Shown here: piece after piece, positions 50,449-59,688 of the stretch
Position numbering within the stretch: position 1 is the first letter of the stretch
How the letters are laid out: every line of letters begins with the position of its first letter
Source of the DNA: Xanthomonas melonis
GTDB taxonomy: Bacteria; Pseudomonadota; Gammaproteobacteria; Xanthomonadales; Xanthomonadaceae
Reading direction: 5' to 3'
Length of the DNA: 64,000 nucleotides
Assembly (NCBI RefSeq): GCF_020783655.1
Contig: NZ_JAJGQH010000007.1
Location: 124,001 to 188,000, forward strand
Position numbers and translations under genes: made by a program
The notes under the pieces: generated by a model
The model's input: the letters and a program-made list of their open reading frames with translations, nothing else
What the model was told of the DNA's origin: nothing
Databases searched by the model: none

Positions 50449-52848
50449 ATGCACACCTCCAACGCACTCTCGCTGGCGATTTCAGTCGTACTCACCGTCT
50501 GTTCCTTCGCTGCCAGTGCGCAGTCGCAGTCGACCCAGCCGCAGAAGACCCTGGACACCCTGATCGTCACCGGCACCCGCGTCAGCGACCGCACCGTGGC
50601 CGAATCCGAATCGCCGATCGACATCATCACCGAGCAATCGCTGCAGGCCACCGGTGCCACCGACATCGCCACCGCGCTGGGCAAGCTGCTGCCATCGTTG
50701 AACTTCCCGCGCCCGGCCATTTCCGACGGCAACGACGCCGCGCGCCCGGTCACCCTGCGCGGCTTGTCGCCCGATGCGGTGCTGGTGCTGGTCGATGGCA
50801 AGCGCTATCACACCTCCTCGTTGATCAACTACAACCCGTACGTGGGCCGTGGCTCGGCACCGGCCGATCTAAACTCGCTGCCGATGTCGGCCATTGCACG
50901 CATCGAGGTGCTGCGCGACGGCGCATCGGCGCAATACGGCTCCGATGCCATCGCCGGGGTGGTCAACATCGTGCTCAAGCATGGCGCCGACGCCGGCAGC
51001 AACAGCGTTTCGATCAATGGCGGCCTCATGGACAAGGGCGATGGCGCGCAGAACGGTATCGATGGCTCGATCGGCCTGCCGTTCGGCGGAAGCGGTGGCG
51101 ATTCGGCGCCTGGCTGGGTGCGTCTGTCCTGGAACTACCAGAACACCATGGACACCAACCGCAGCGAGAACACCAACCGCGCCACCACCATCGCAGGGGC
51201 GGCCAATCCCAGCGGCGTTCCCTACCAGCGCCACGGCGATCCGGATTCGACCTTCTACCAGGGTCTGGCTGCCTTCGGCTATGCATTCACGCCCAACGTG
51301 GAGCTTTACGGCCACTTCAGCGCGAGCCGACGCGAGGTGACTTCCAACGGCTATTACCGCGCCTACGACAACACCAGCCGCAACGTGCAGGCGGTCTATC
51401 CCAACGGATTCCTGCCGCAGATCTACAACCCCGTCAACGACCGCTCGGCGGTGCTGGGATTGAAGGGCACCACCGCGGGCGAATGGAACTGGGACGTGTC
51501 GGCCACCTACGGCAAGAACGACATGAGCTTCAACATCCTCGACAGCATCAACACCAACCTGTACTGGTCTACCGGCAGCTCGCCGACCGACTTCAATGCC
51601 GGCGGCTTCGAGACCGAACAGGGCGTGGTCAACCTGGACATCAACAAGTCCTTCGACTGGGGACTGGCGTATCCGGTCAATGTCGCCTTCGGTGCCGAGC
51701 ATCGCCAGGACCGCTACGCGATCACCGCCGGTTCGCCGGATTCGTACTTCTTCGACCCGGCCACCATCGACCCTTCTACCGGCACGCCCTACCCGGGCGG
51801 CGCGCAGGTGTTCTCCGGCCTGGAGCCCTCGGTCGCCGGCAAGTTCGGTCGCCACAGCAACGCGGTGTACGCCAACCTGGAAGCGGACCTCACCGACAAG
51901 CTGTCCGGCGGCATCGCCGGGCGCTTCGAGAACTACAGCGATGCCGGCTCCACGCGCTCGGGCAAGCTGTCGGCGCGCTACGCCTTCAGCGATACGTTCG
52001 CGCTACGTGGCACCATCTCCAACGGCTTCCGCGCGCCCTCGTTGGCACAGCAGAACTACGCTTCGGTGGTGACCCTGCCGCAGGACGGCCAACTGGTGCA
52101 GGTAGGCACGTACCGCACCTCCGATCCGATCGCCCTGCAACTGGGCGCCCGCCCGCTGAGCCCGGAAAAATCCACCAACTACGGCCTGGGCGGCGTGTGG
52201 CAACCGACGGCCAACTTCACCTCCAGCCTGGACGTGTACCAGATCCGCATCTGGGATCAGATCCTGTATTCGGACCAGCTGCAATTGGCAGAACCGATCG
52301 GCCAGGTGGCGGCGGTGCAGTTCTTCGTCAACGGCGCCACCAGCCGCACCCGCGGCGTGGACTGGATCAACAGCTATCTGGCCGACCTGGGCAGCTACGG
52401 CAAGCTCAACCTCAGCGCCAGCGCCAACTACAACAAGACCACCATCCTGGAGCTGTCCAATCCCAACTTCGGGCGCGCCAGCCAGGGTCTGCTCACCCAG
52501 TCGACGCCGCGCACCAAGTACATGGCGGCCGCGGATTGGTCGATCGGCGGATTCGCGCTCAATTTCAATGCCACCCGCTACGGCGCGATCAAGCGCATCG
52601 GCGACCCGGCCGACGGCAGCCAGGACCAGACCTACGCTGCGCGTTGGCTGCTCAATCTGGCTGCCAGCCAGACCTGGAATGCCTTCACGTTTACTGTCGG
52701 CGCCGACAATCTCACCAACCAGTACCCGACCAAGGCACAACTGACCACCGGCTACGACGACCGCGCCAGCGGCCTGCAGTATCCGTCGCTGTCGCCGTTC
52801 GGTTTCAACGGCCGGTACTGGTACGGCCGGGTGACCTACCGGTTCTGA
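50449..52848 (+). CDS. TonB-dependent receptor, third of three paralogues
   Basis: The 799-residue receptor has a signal peptide (MHTSNALSLAISVVLTVC to SASAQ-like end), a TonB-box-like LDTLIVTGTRVSDRTV, a plug with LPSLNFPRPAISD and LRGLSPDAVLVLVDGKRYH, and a barrel ending VTYRF. Residues in the extracellular loops differ more from copies 1 and 2 than the plug does, as expected if the ligand differs. The TGA stop lies inside a 14-base direct duplication. The frame is open far upstream, but the ATG at 50449 gives the signal peptide. Confidence 0.87.
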   Translation: MHTSNALSLAISVVLTVCSFAASAQSQSTQPQKTLDTLIVTGTRVSDRTVAESESPIDIITEQSLQATGATDIATALGKLLPSLNFPRPAISDGNDAARPVTLRGLSPDAVLVLVDGKRYHTSSLINYNPYVGRGSAPADLNSLPMSAIARIEVLRDGASAQYGSDAIAGVVNIVLKHGADAGSNSVSINGGLMDKGDGAQNGIDGSIGLPFGGSGGDSAPGWVRLSWNYQNTMDTNRSENTNRATTIAGAANPSGVPYQRHGDPDSTFYQGLAAFGYAFTPNVELYGHFSASRREVTSNGYYRAYDNTSRNVQAVYPNGFLPQIYNPVNDRSAVLGLKGTTAGEWNWDVSATYGKNDMSFNILDSINTNLYWSTGSSPTDFNAGGFETEQGVVNLDINKSFDWGLAYPVNVAFGAEHRQDRYAITAGSPDSYFFDPATIDPSTGTPYPGGAQVFSGLEPSVAGKFGRHSNAVYANLEADLTDKLSGGIAGRFENYSDAGSTRSGKLSARYAFSDTFALRGTISNGFRAPSLAQQNYASVVTLPQDGQLVQVGTYRTSDPIALQLGARPLSPEKSTNYGLGGVWQPTANFTSSLDVYQIRIWDQILYSDQLQLAEPIGQVAAVQFFVNGATSRTRGVDWINSYLADLGSYGKLNLSASANYNKTTILELSNPNFGRASQGLLTQSTPRTKYMAAADWSIGGFALNFNATRYGAIKRIGDPADGSQDQTYAARWLLNLAASQTWNAFTFTVGADNLTNQYPTKAQLTTGYDDRASGLQYPSLSPFGFNGRYWYGRVTYRF

Positions 52849-52870
52849 TCGGCCATTTCTGATCGGCCAT
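52843..52870. repeat. 14-base perfect tandem duplication over the TBDR 3 stop codon
   Basis: TTCTGATCGGCCAT occurs twice without spacing; the first copy contains the stop codon TGA (52846-52848). It is a recent slippage-type duplication or a neutral event. Confidence 0.8.
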
Positions 52871-52871
52871 G

Positions 52872-52901
52872 GGCAGCGCCGGGCAGCGTCCCGGCGCTGC
52901 C
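52872..52901 (+). terminator. Perfect 12-base-arm hairpin after TBDR 3
   Basis: GGCAGCGCCGGG-CAGCGT-CCCGGCGCTGCC lies 24 bases after the stop codon. It is fully paired and GC-rich, without a T-run, like the hairpin after TBDR 2. Confidence 0.5.
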
Positions 52902-53047
52902 TGTCGGTCGCCGTCATCGGCGATCATGTGCTGCCGCGACACATCGCGTCGGGCAGTGCCTGCCGGCCTCGCAGGTGCCGGGCGCAAGGCCTCACCAGGA
53001 GGCCGCCAAGGCATCCACGCCGCGCAGGTTGGCGCGGTCGTTCCAGC

Positions 53048-54184
53048 TCAGTTCCCCATCCTTTCCAGCCTCAGCCCCGGCAGTTGCGCGAACAGCGCCG
53101 CGAGTGCGGCTTCCATCTCGATCAGGGCGAGCCGGTTGCCCAGACAATGGTGGATGCCCCCACCGAACGACAAGGCACGCCCCTGCTGTCGATGGATATC
53201 CAGCAGTTGCGGGTCGGCGAAGCGTGCAGGATCGTGATTGGCCGCGCCCAGCATCAGGTACAGCATTGCCCCCTTCGGCACCGTCACGCCATCGAGTTCG
53301 AAGGTCTGCAGCGCCGTGCGCGTGGCCATCTGCACCGAACTGTCGTAGCGCAGGCATTCGAGCACTGCGTTGGGCAACAGCTCCGGCCGGCTGCGCAGCA
53401 GCGCCAACTGATCCGGATGCCGATGCAGGGCGACCAGGGCGTTGCAGATCATGTTGGAGGTGGTTTCGTGGCCGGCGAAGAACAGCAGGATCACATTGGA
53501 CACGATCTCGTCTTCGCTCAGGCGGTGACCGTCCTCTTCTGCATGAAGGAAGCGCGAGATCAGGTCCTGACCGTCGCCGCCTTGGCGTTGCGCGATCACC
53601 TTGCGGAAATACGTATCCAGTTGCAGGTACGCCGCACCGGTGGCCGCCAACACGCCGGGCGTCATCATCGGATCGAAGACATTGGCCAGCGCGCTGGTGG
53701 CGTGCCCCACCACGCTGGCGTCGGCGGGATCGATATCCAGCATCCGGCAGATGATGGCGATGGGAAGCGGAAACGCGAACTCCTGCAACAGATCGCATTG
53801 ACGCCTGGCACGGAAGGCATCGATCAGCCCGGCGGCGGTGTCGCCGGCCACTTGGCGCATGGCCTGCATCTCGCGCGCACCGAAGGCCTGGTTCATCAGC
53901 GCACGCAGCCGCGTATGTTGCGGCGGATTGAGCAGCAGGAACATGCGGCTCATGCCCTGAAACAAGGGCAGTTCCGGAGCCTGTTCGCCGTAGCGCAGGC
54001 GGATGCTTTGCAGGTAGTCGCGCCCGACCCGGCGGTCGCTGAGCAGGCTGTCGACCACCGCATAGCGTCCGCTCATCCATCTGCCCTCGGCCACTTCCAC
54101 CAGCGCGCCGGCAGCGCGCAGGCGCGCGTAAGTCGGATACGGATCCTGTCGAAAGGATGGAGTTGCGAAATCGGCCAGATGCAT
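53048..54184 (-). CDS. Cytochrome P450
   Basis: The 378-residue protein is a soluble bacterial P450. The I-helix is NVILLFFAGHETTSNMICN with the acid-alcohol pair, the K-helix E-x-x-R is in ECLRYDSSVQMATR, and the haem loop is FGGGIHHCLGNRLA with the axial Cys. It is shorter than many family members (about 400), lacking some N-terminal residues. It would need ferredoxin and reductase partners, which are not adjacent. The substrate is unknown. It converges with TBDR 3 and is divergent from the antiporter gene. The ATG at 54184 is the one that begins with MHLADFATPSFRQDPYPTY. Confidence 0.9.
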   Translation of the reverse strand: MHLADFATPSFRQDPYPTYARLRAAGALVEVAEGRWMSGRYAVVDSLLSDRRVGRDYLQSIRLRYGEQAPELPLFQGMSRMFLLLNPPQHTRLRALMNQAFGAREMQAMRQVAGDTAAGLIDAFRARRQCDLLQEFAFPLPIAIICRMLDIDPADASVVGHATSALANVFDPMMTPGVLAATGAAYLQLDTYFRKVIAQRQGGDGQDLISRFLHAEEDGHRLSEDEIVSNVILLFFAGHETTSNMICNALVALHRHPDQLALLRSRPELLPNAVLECLRYDSSVQMATRTALQTFELDGVTVPKGAMLYLMLGAANHDPARFADPQLLDIHRQQGRALSFGGGIHHCLGNRLALIEMEAALAALFAQLPGLRLERMGN

Positions 54185-54884
54185 GGGGTCGGTTCGGTGG
54201 AGCGCGTCGCCGGAACACCGGCAGCCGCATGGATGGAAGGGAAGACAACGCGCGACGAACAGCGAGGCGATGCCGCGATTGTCGGCGCAGGGTGGGCGCA
54301 GGCCCTGCACAGGAGCGAAGCGCTGTCGTGGAACTCGATTCCAGCCAGTGTTTGCGTGCGCTGGTATGCGAACTACGCCGGGTGCGACGCGCATGCGGGG
54401 CGATCGGTGGCATGCGCGCAACCGACCGCGACCGCCGCGTTGCAGGTGCGCGCCCGCTCGAACAGCCGCCTGCAACTGGCCGACCACGGGCGCGCACGCG
54501 AGCTCAGGTGCAGATCGCCGTAACGCATCGCCTGCAGGCCGCGCTTCGATGACTGCCAGGCAGCGTTGCGAAGGCGTGCCGTGATCGCGCGACCGCAAGC
54601 CATATCTCCGTCACGAGGAACACCGAAGAGAAGTGTCGCCGCAGCGCAGCCACGGCGCGTGCGCCCTTGCGCGCGCCCGTTTGCGCATGGGTTGCGTGTC
54701 GCATCGCGTTAATCAAGCACTGTGTACTATGAGCGCCGGCCAACCGGACCAGCGTCTGCGGTCCCGTCTCCTTCGCGCCGAAACACCCGCCATCAGCAAC
54801 GTCATGCCCGCCGGCGACGCCAGGCGCAGCGTCGCTGCCAGGCCTCACGTCGCCATCGTCCCGGATACCTCACAACGGATTGGA
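54185..54884. other. 700-base divergent gap between P450 and antiporter genes
   Basis: Overlapping open frames exist on both strands but are Arg/Ala-rich and have no starts or domains that I trust. AT-richer sequence around 54705-54735 (GTTAATCAAGCACTGTGTAC) is the most promoter-like part. No operator or RNA element can be named. The size of the gap is unusual for this dense region, so a missed small gene or RNA is possible. Confidence 0.5.
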
Positions 54885-56582
54885 ATGCATCACGACACCA
54901 GCCTCATCGACATCATCGCCGTCGGCCTCGCGGTCGCTTTCGTGCTGGGCACGCTCGCGCAGAAGATGAAACTCTCGCCGCTGGTCGGCTATCTGCTGGC
55001 CGGCGTCTGTGTCGGACCGTTCACGCCCGGCTTCGTCGCCAACCAGGACATCGCCAACCAGCTGTCCGAGTTGGGCGTGATGCTGCTGATGTTCGGCGTG
55101 GGCCTGCATTTCTCGCTCGACGATCTGATGGAGGTGAAGTGGATCGCAGTGCCCGGTGCGCTGGCGCAGATCGTGGTGGCCACCCTGCTCGGCTGGGCGT
55201 TGGCCTGGAGCATGGGCTGGCCGCTGATGCACGGCCTGGTATTCGGGCTGGCGCTGTCGGTGGCCAGCACCGTGGTCCTGCTGCGCGCCTTGGAAGAGCG
55301 CCGGCTGCTGGACACCCAGCGCGGCCGCATCGCGGTGGGCTGGCTGATCGTCGAAGACCTAGTGATGGTGATCGCGCTGGTGATGCTGCCGGCGCTGGCC
55401 GAGGTAGTGGGGAATGGCGCACCGGCTGCTGCGCATGCCGGCGAATCCCATTCACTGCTGGCCGCACTGGGTGTGACCGTGCTGAAGCTGGTGGCCTTCG
55501 TTGCGGCGATGCTGGTGGTCGGGCGCCGGGTGATTCCGTGGTCGCTGGAAAAGGTCGCCGCCACCGGATCGCGCGAGCTGTTCACCCTGGCAGTGCTCGG
55601 CATTGCGCTGGGTGTGGCCTTCCTGTCGGCCACGTTGTTCGGCGTGTCGTTCGCGCTCGGCGCCTTCTTCGCCGGCATGCTGCTCAAGGAGTCGGAACTG
55701 AGCCACAAGGCGGCCAACGATTCCCTGCCGCTGCGCGACGCGTTCGCCGTGCTGTTTTTCGTCTCGGTAGGCATGTTGTTCGACCCGATGATCCTGGTCG
55801 AGCACCCCTGGCAGGTCCTGGCCACATTCCTGACCGTGACGGTCGGCAAATCGCTGGCGGCATTCGTGATCGTGCGGGCATTCGGGCACCCGACCGGCAC
55901 TGCATTGACCATTTCCACCAGTCTGGCGCAGATCGGCGAGTTCTCCTTCATCCTGGCGGGCCTGGGCGTGCAGTTGGCGATCCTGCCCGAGACCGGGCGC
56001 GATCTGATCCTGGCCGGCGCGCTGTTGTCGATCGTGGCCAATCCGTTCCTGTTCTCGTGGCTGGACCGCTGGCAGGCCAGGCAGGCGCAGGACGCGCCTG
56101 CGGCTGTGGAACCGGAGCTGCCGCCCGGTCCGCCGCTGCCCACGGGCGGCCACGCCATCGTGATCGGCTATGGCCGGGTCGGCAGCGCGCTGACGCAGTT
56201 GCTGCACAGCCGTGGCGTGCCAGTACTGGTGATCGACGACAACGGCGAGCACGTCGCCAAGGCGCACGCCGCCGGCATTCCCGGCATCCGCGGCAGCGCG
56301 GCCGCCGACCGGGTGCTGGCCGAGGCCAGCCCCGAGCACGCCAAGATCGCGATCCTGGCCATCCCGCAACCATTGGAAGCCGGCGAAGCGCTGGCCAAAC
56401 TACGCGCGATCAATCCGTCGCTGACCCTGCTGGCGCGCGCGCACAGCGACGCGGAAGTGAAGCACCTGCTCGAACACGGCGCCGACGGTGCCGTCCTGGC
56501 CGAGCGCGAGCTGGCGTATTCGCTGGCCGAAATGGTGATGTCCACCCCGCCGTACCGTGCGTTGAACGTGCCGGCGTCGTAA
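54885..56582 (+). CDS. KefB/KefC (YbaL)-type cation:proton antiporter
   Basis: The 565-residue protein has an N-terminal Na+/H+-exchanger-like membrane domain of about twelve helices (LSPLVGYLLAGVCVGPFTPGF, LALSVASTVVLLRALEERRLL). A C-terminal cytosolic RCK/TrkA-N domain (GGHAIVIGYGRVGSALTQLL, VLVIDDNGEH) follows, the order found in YbaL and KefB/C. Such proteins exchange K+ for protons and are gated by nucleotides or glutathione adducts. No kefF/kefG-type partner is adjacent. The ATG at 54885 begins at MHHDTSLIDIIAVGLAVAF. A good terminator follows. Confidence 0.9.
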   Translation: MHHDTSLIDIIAVGLAVAFVLGTLAQKMKLSPLVGYLLAGVCVGPFTPGFVANQDIANQLSELGVMLLMFGVGLHFSLDDLMEVKWIAVPGALAQIVVATLLGWALAWSMGWPLMHGLVFGLALSVASTVVLLRALEERRLLDTQRGRIAVGWLIVEDLVMVIALVMLPALAEVVGNGAPAAAHAGESHSLLAALGVTVLKLVAFVAAMLVVGRRVIPWSLEKVAATGSRELFTLAVLGIALGVAFLSATLFGVSFALGAFFAGMLLKESELSHKAANDSLPLRDAFAVLFFVSVGMLFDPMILVEHPWQVLATFLTVTVGKSLAAFVIVRAFGHPTGTALTISTSLAQIGEFSFILAGLGVQLAILPETGRDLILAGALLSIVANPFLFSWLDRWQARQAQDAPAAVEPELPPGPPLPTGGHAIVIGYGRVGSALTQLLHSRGVPVLVIDDNGEHVAKAHAAGIPGIRGSAAADRVLAEASPEHAKIAILAIPQPLEAGEALAKLRAINPSLTLLARAHSDAEVKHLLEHGADGAVLAERELAYSLAEMVMSTPPYRALNVPAS

Positions 56583-56619
56583 CCGCAAGACGGGATGACG
56601 CAGCGCTGGACCAAACGCA

Positions 56620-56647
56620 ACCCGCCGGCAGCGCCCGCGGGTTTTTC
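56620..56647 (+). terminator. Rho-independent terminator after the antiporter gene
   Basis: The 7-base arms AACCCGC and GCGGGTT enclose a GC-rich loop and are followed directly by TTTTT. It is the clearest intrinsic terminator in the window and isolates the siderophore locus from the antiporter. Confidence 0.8.
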
Positions 56648-56738
56648 GTTCCTGCAGGTGGTTCAGTGCGGAACGGCTCGCCATCATTCATTGATCAAAC
56701 TGCGACCAGGACACCGAAAACTGCCCAACAAATCCACT

Positions 56739-56753
56739 TGATAATCATTCCCA
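56739..56753. promoter_or_regulatory. Fur box heading the siderophore locus
   Basis: TGATAATCATTCCCA matches the 7-1-7 Fur consensus (TGATAAT-N-ATTATCA) at 13 of 15 positions, with an intact left half. It lies 43 bases before the HpaI/SbnG-like gene. Repression by Fur-iron when iron is plentiful is the expected control of a siderophore operon. It is AT-rich against a GC-rich background, which adds weight. Confidence 0.75.
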
Positions 56754-56795
56754 TCCGGAGCAGGATGAGCGCCCGTTTCCCTGGCGACCTCTTCC

Positions 56796-57533
56796 ATGGC
56801 GTTGGCGGTTGGCATTCTCAATGCATTGCCTGGTGTGCAGCTGTGCGAGCTGCTGGGTCGCATCGGCTACGGCTTCGTGGTGCTCGATCTGGAGCACGTG
56901 CTGCGCGCGCCCGACGAACTGGAACATGCGATCCGTGCCTGCGAGCTGTCCGGCTGCGAGGCCTGGGTGCGGGTGCCGGAGGTGGACGAGAAATTGATCG
57001 GTCGCGTACTCGATGCCGGCGCGCGCGGCATCGTGATACCGCGCGCCGAATCTGCCGCGCAGGTGGCGCAGGCAGTGGCCGCGGCGCGTTTTCCGCCGCT
57101 GGGCCGGCGCGGCATCACCGGTGGCCGCGTGACCGGCTTCGGCACCATCGATCTTCCTACCTATATCGCACAGGCCAACACACAAATCCGCATCGTACCG
57201 ATGATCGAAAGCGCAGCCGGCATCGCCGCGCTGCCGCAGATCGCGGCCGTGCCGGGTGTGACGCTGGTGATGGAAGGCGCACTGGATCTCGCGCTGGATC
57301 TGGGCCTGGGCCCGCAGCCCACGCATGCGCAGGTGTGGGAGCTGCTGTTGCAGCTGCACGCGCAATGCCGCGCCGCCGGTGTGCCGTTCTGTCCCAATCC
57401 GCGCACCGACGCGCAACGCGAACACTGGCTGCAGCAGCCGGAGCTGCGCTGGCTGCTGGCCGGCGAAGATCGCGCCCTGATTCAACGCGCGCTGCGCGGC
57501 CATCTGGCCACGTTCGCCGCGCCAGCCCCCTAA
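56796..57533 (+). CDS. HpcH/HpaI aldolase-family protein, probable SbnG-like citrate synthase
   Basis: The 245-residue protein has the HpaI fold: VVLDLEHVLRAP (active-site His region), WVRVP with the Arg, metal-binding Glu in IVPMIESAAG and Asp in MEGALDLALDLG. The segment GGRVTGFGTIDLPTYIAQAN is reminiscent of SbnG, the HpaI-type citrate synthase that supplies citrate for staphyloferrin B. It is the first gene after the Fur box and lies 22 bases before the siderophore receptor gene. Since vibrioferrin-type siderophores contain citrate, I infer a dedicated citrate supply. A plain aldolase activity is the alternative. In-frame ATG 56796 is the chosen start. Confidence 0.8.
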   Translation: MALAVGILNALPGVQLCELLGRIGYGFVVLDLEHVLRAPDELEHAIRACELSGCEAWVRVPEVDEKLIGRVLDAGARGIVIPRAESAAQVAQAVAAARFPPLGRRGITGGRVTGFGTIDLPTYIAQANTQIRIVPMIESAAGIAALPQIAAVPGVTLVMEGALDLALDLGLGPQPTHAQVWELLLQLHAQCRAAGVPFCPNPRTDAQREHWLQQPELRWLLAGEDRALIQRALRGHLATFAAPAP

Positions 57534-57555
57534 CTGCCCGCAGGAGCACGCTGCA

Positions 57556-59688
57556 ATGTCGACGTTCCGTTTCCACGCCCTCAGCCTTGCCATCGCGGTG
57601 GTCAGTCTGAGCCTGCCGCTGCACGCCGCGGCCGCCGACACGCCGGCGTCCGATGCCGCCGAGGGCCAGACGCCCATCCGTGCACTGGATGCGATCCAGG
57701 TGCAGGGCAGTCTGCTCGGGCGTTCCAGACCCGATGACGTGCAACGCTATGCCGGCAGCAGGCAGGTGATCGATCGCACGCAGTTGCGCAACGGCGGCAA
57801 CCGCTCGCTGGACGACGCGCTGCAACGCGTGCCGGGCATCAAGATCTTCGACGAAACCGGCACCGGTGCATTGCCGCAGATCATGCTGCGTGGCCTGTAC
57901 GAAAGCCGCAGCGGCCGCGTGCAGGTGCTGGAAGACGGCATTCCGCTGGCGCTGGCGCCGTATGGGCAGACCAGCCTGTCGCTGTTCCCGGTCGGCCTGC
58001 ACCAGATCGACCGCATCGACATCGTGCGCGGCGGCGCGGCCGTGCAATACGGGCCGAACAATGTGGGCGGGGTGATCAATCTGGTGAGCAAGGACATTCC
58101 CAGCCAGTGGAGCACCACGCTGGCACACAAGGTCACTGCGGGCGGCCAGGGACAGTTCCTGCAGGACAGCACACTCAGCAGTGGCGGCTATCTCACCGAC
58201 AACTTCGGCATGCAGGTCGATGCCAACCGCAGCTGGGGCGAGTATTGGCGGGCGCACAGCGATACCGACATCAGCAACCTGCGCGTGCGCGCGGAGTGGT
58301 GGCTGGACGACACCAAACTGATCAAGGCCAGCGTGCAGCGCTATCTGGCGGACATGGATCTGGCCGGGGCACTGAGCCCGGCCGACTACCGGCGCGACCC
58401 GCGCCAGTCCACGCGACCGCTGGACAGCTTCAATGGCCGTACGACCAGGGCATCGTTGGTCTATGAGCAACTGCTTGGCGACTGGGGGCCGCTGACGGAT
58501 GTCCGGTTGTCCTGGACCAACTTCAGCGCGCGCAGCAGCCGCAACTTCATCGTCGGCATGCGGCAGGCAGCAACCGAGACCTGGCGTTCGGATCTGCCGC
58601 CGCAGTTGCGCCAGACCGCGCCGCGCGATTTCCGGGTGGTCGGCAGCGAACCGCGCCTGACCTGGACCATGGGAGAGGCCGGTGGCGTGCGCCAGCAATG
58701 GACCGCCGGCGTGCGTGCGGTGCGCGAGGACATCGATTTCCTGGTGGGCAACCTGCGGCTGCGCGACGGGCTGTTCACCACGGTACGCGACTGGCAGTTC
58801 GAGGACCGCGCGCTGGCTGCCTACGTCAGCAACGCCATCACCCTGCCGGATGAGCGCCTGACCATCACCCCCGGCCTGCGTTACGAGCGCCTGGACTCGC
58901 GCTACTTCAACCGTGCCAACGGCCTGCGCACGCTCAACCAAACCCGCGACGTGCTGCCCGGCCTGACCGTCGGCTTCCAGGCCAACGCGCAATGGTTCTT
59001 TTACGCCGACGGGCAACGCTCGCTGCGTGCGCCGCAGGTCACCCAGATCATCTTCGGCAACAATCTGGACGCCGAGCTGGCGTGGAACTACGAAGCCGGC
59101 ACGCGCTACCGACCCAACGACCGCACCCGCATCCAGGTCGGTGCCTACCTGATCGATTTCGATCAGCAGATCCAGCTGGACAACACCACCCGCGTGTTCC
59201 GCAACCTGGGCAAGACCCGCCACCAGGGTGGCGAGGTGGAGCTGCAATGGAGCCCGGAACAGCTGCGCGCGCTCACCCTCAACGCCGGCTACGCGTATCT
59301 GGATGCCAGCCAGGAATCGGGCGCGTTCCGCGGCTTCCGCGTGCCCTTCACCTCGCGTAACCAGATCACCCTGGGCGGCAACTACGCGCTCGGTCATACC
59401 ACTGTCGCGCTGTCGGGCTATTACTTCAGCAAGGCCTTCAGCGATGCGGCCAATACCGTGCAGGAGAACGCCATCGCGTCGGTCGGCCGGTTGCCCGCGT
59501 ACATGGTCTGGAACACGCAGGTCAGCCATACCCTGTTCGAACGCGATGGACAGCGATTCAGCGCATCGCTGGCGATCAACAACCTGTTCGACCGGCAGTA
59601 CTGGTTCCGTGGCGTGGACACCAGCCCATGGGGCCGCCAGGCCGCACCCGGACGCACCGTGACCGCCGGCCTGGAGTACACGTTCTAG
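57556..59688 (+). CDS. xsuA: TonB-dependent siderophore receptor (XsuA/PvuA-like)
   Basis: The 710-residue receptor has a signal peptide (MSTFRFHALSLAIAVVSLSL to AAAA). There is no N-terminal signalling domain. The plug contains RSLDDALQRVPGIKIFDETG and LPQIMLRGLYESRSGRVQVL and GGAAVQYGPNNVGGVINLVS. The barrel ends with LEYTF. It belongs to the FecA/PvuA-like group that takes up citrate- or vibrioferrin-type ferric complexes. Its place between the HpaI-like gene and the siderophore synthesis genes, behind the same Fur box, supports uptake of xanthoferrin. Confidence 0.85.
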   Translation: MSTFRFHALSLAIAVVSLSLPLHAAAADTPASDAAEGQTPIRALDAIQVQGSLLGRSRPDDVQRYAGSRQVIDRTQLRNGGNRSLDDALQRVPGIKIFDETGTGALPQIMLRGLYESRSGRVQVLEDGIPLALAPYGQTSLSLFPVGLHQIDRIDIVRGGAAVQYGPNNVGGVINLVSKDIPSQWSTTLAHKVTAGGQGQFLQDSTLSSGGYLTDNFGMQVDANRSWGEYWRAHSDTDISNLRVRAEWWLDDTKLIKASVQRYLADMDLAGALSPADYRRDPRQSTRPLDSFNGRTTRASLVYEQLLGDWGPLTDVRLSWTNFSARSSRNFIVGMRQAATETWRSDLPPQLRQTAPRDFRVVGSEPRLTWTMGEAGGVRQQWTAGVRAVREDIDFLVGNLRLRDGLFTTVRDWQFEDRALAAYVSNAITLPDERLTITPGLRYERLDSRYFNRANGLRTLNQTRDVLPGLTVGFQANAQWFFYADGQRSLRAPQVTQIIFGNNLDAELAWNYEAGTRYRPNDRTRIQVGAYLIDFDQQIQLDNTTRVFRNLGKTRHQGGEVELQWSPEQLRALTLNAGYAYLDASQESGAFRGFRVPFTSRNQITLGGNYALGHTTVALSGYYFSKAFSDAANTVQENAIASVGRLPAYMVWNTQVSHTLFERDGQRFSASLAINNLFDRQYWFRGVDTSPWGRQAAPGRTVTAGLEYTF

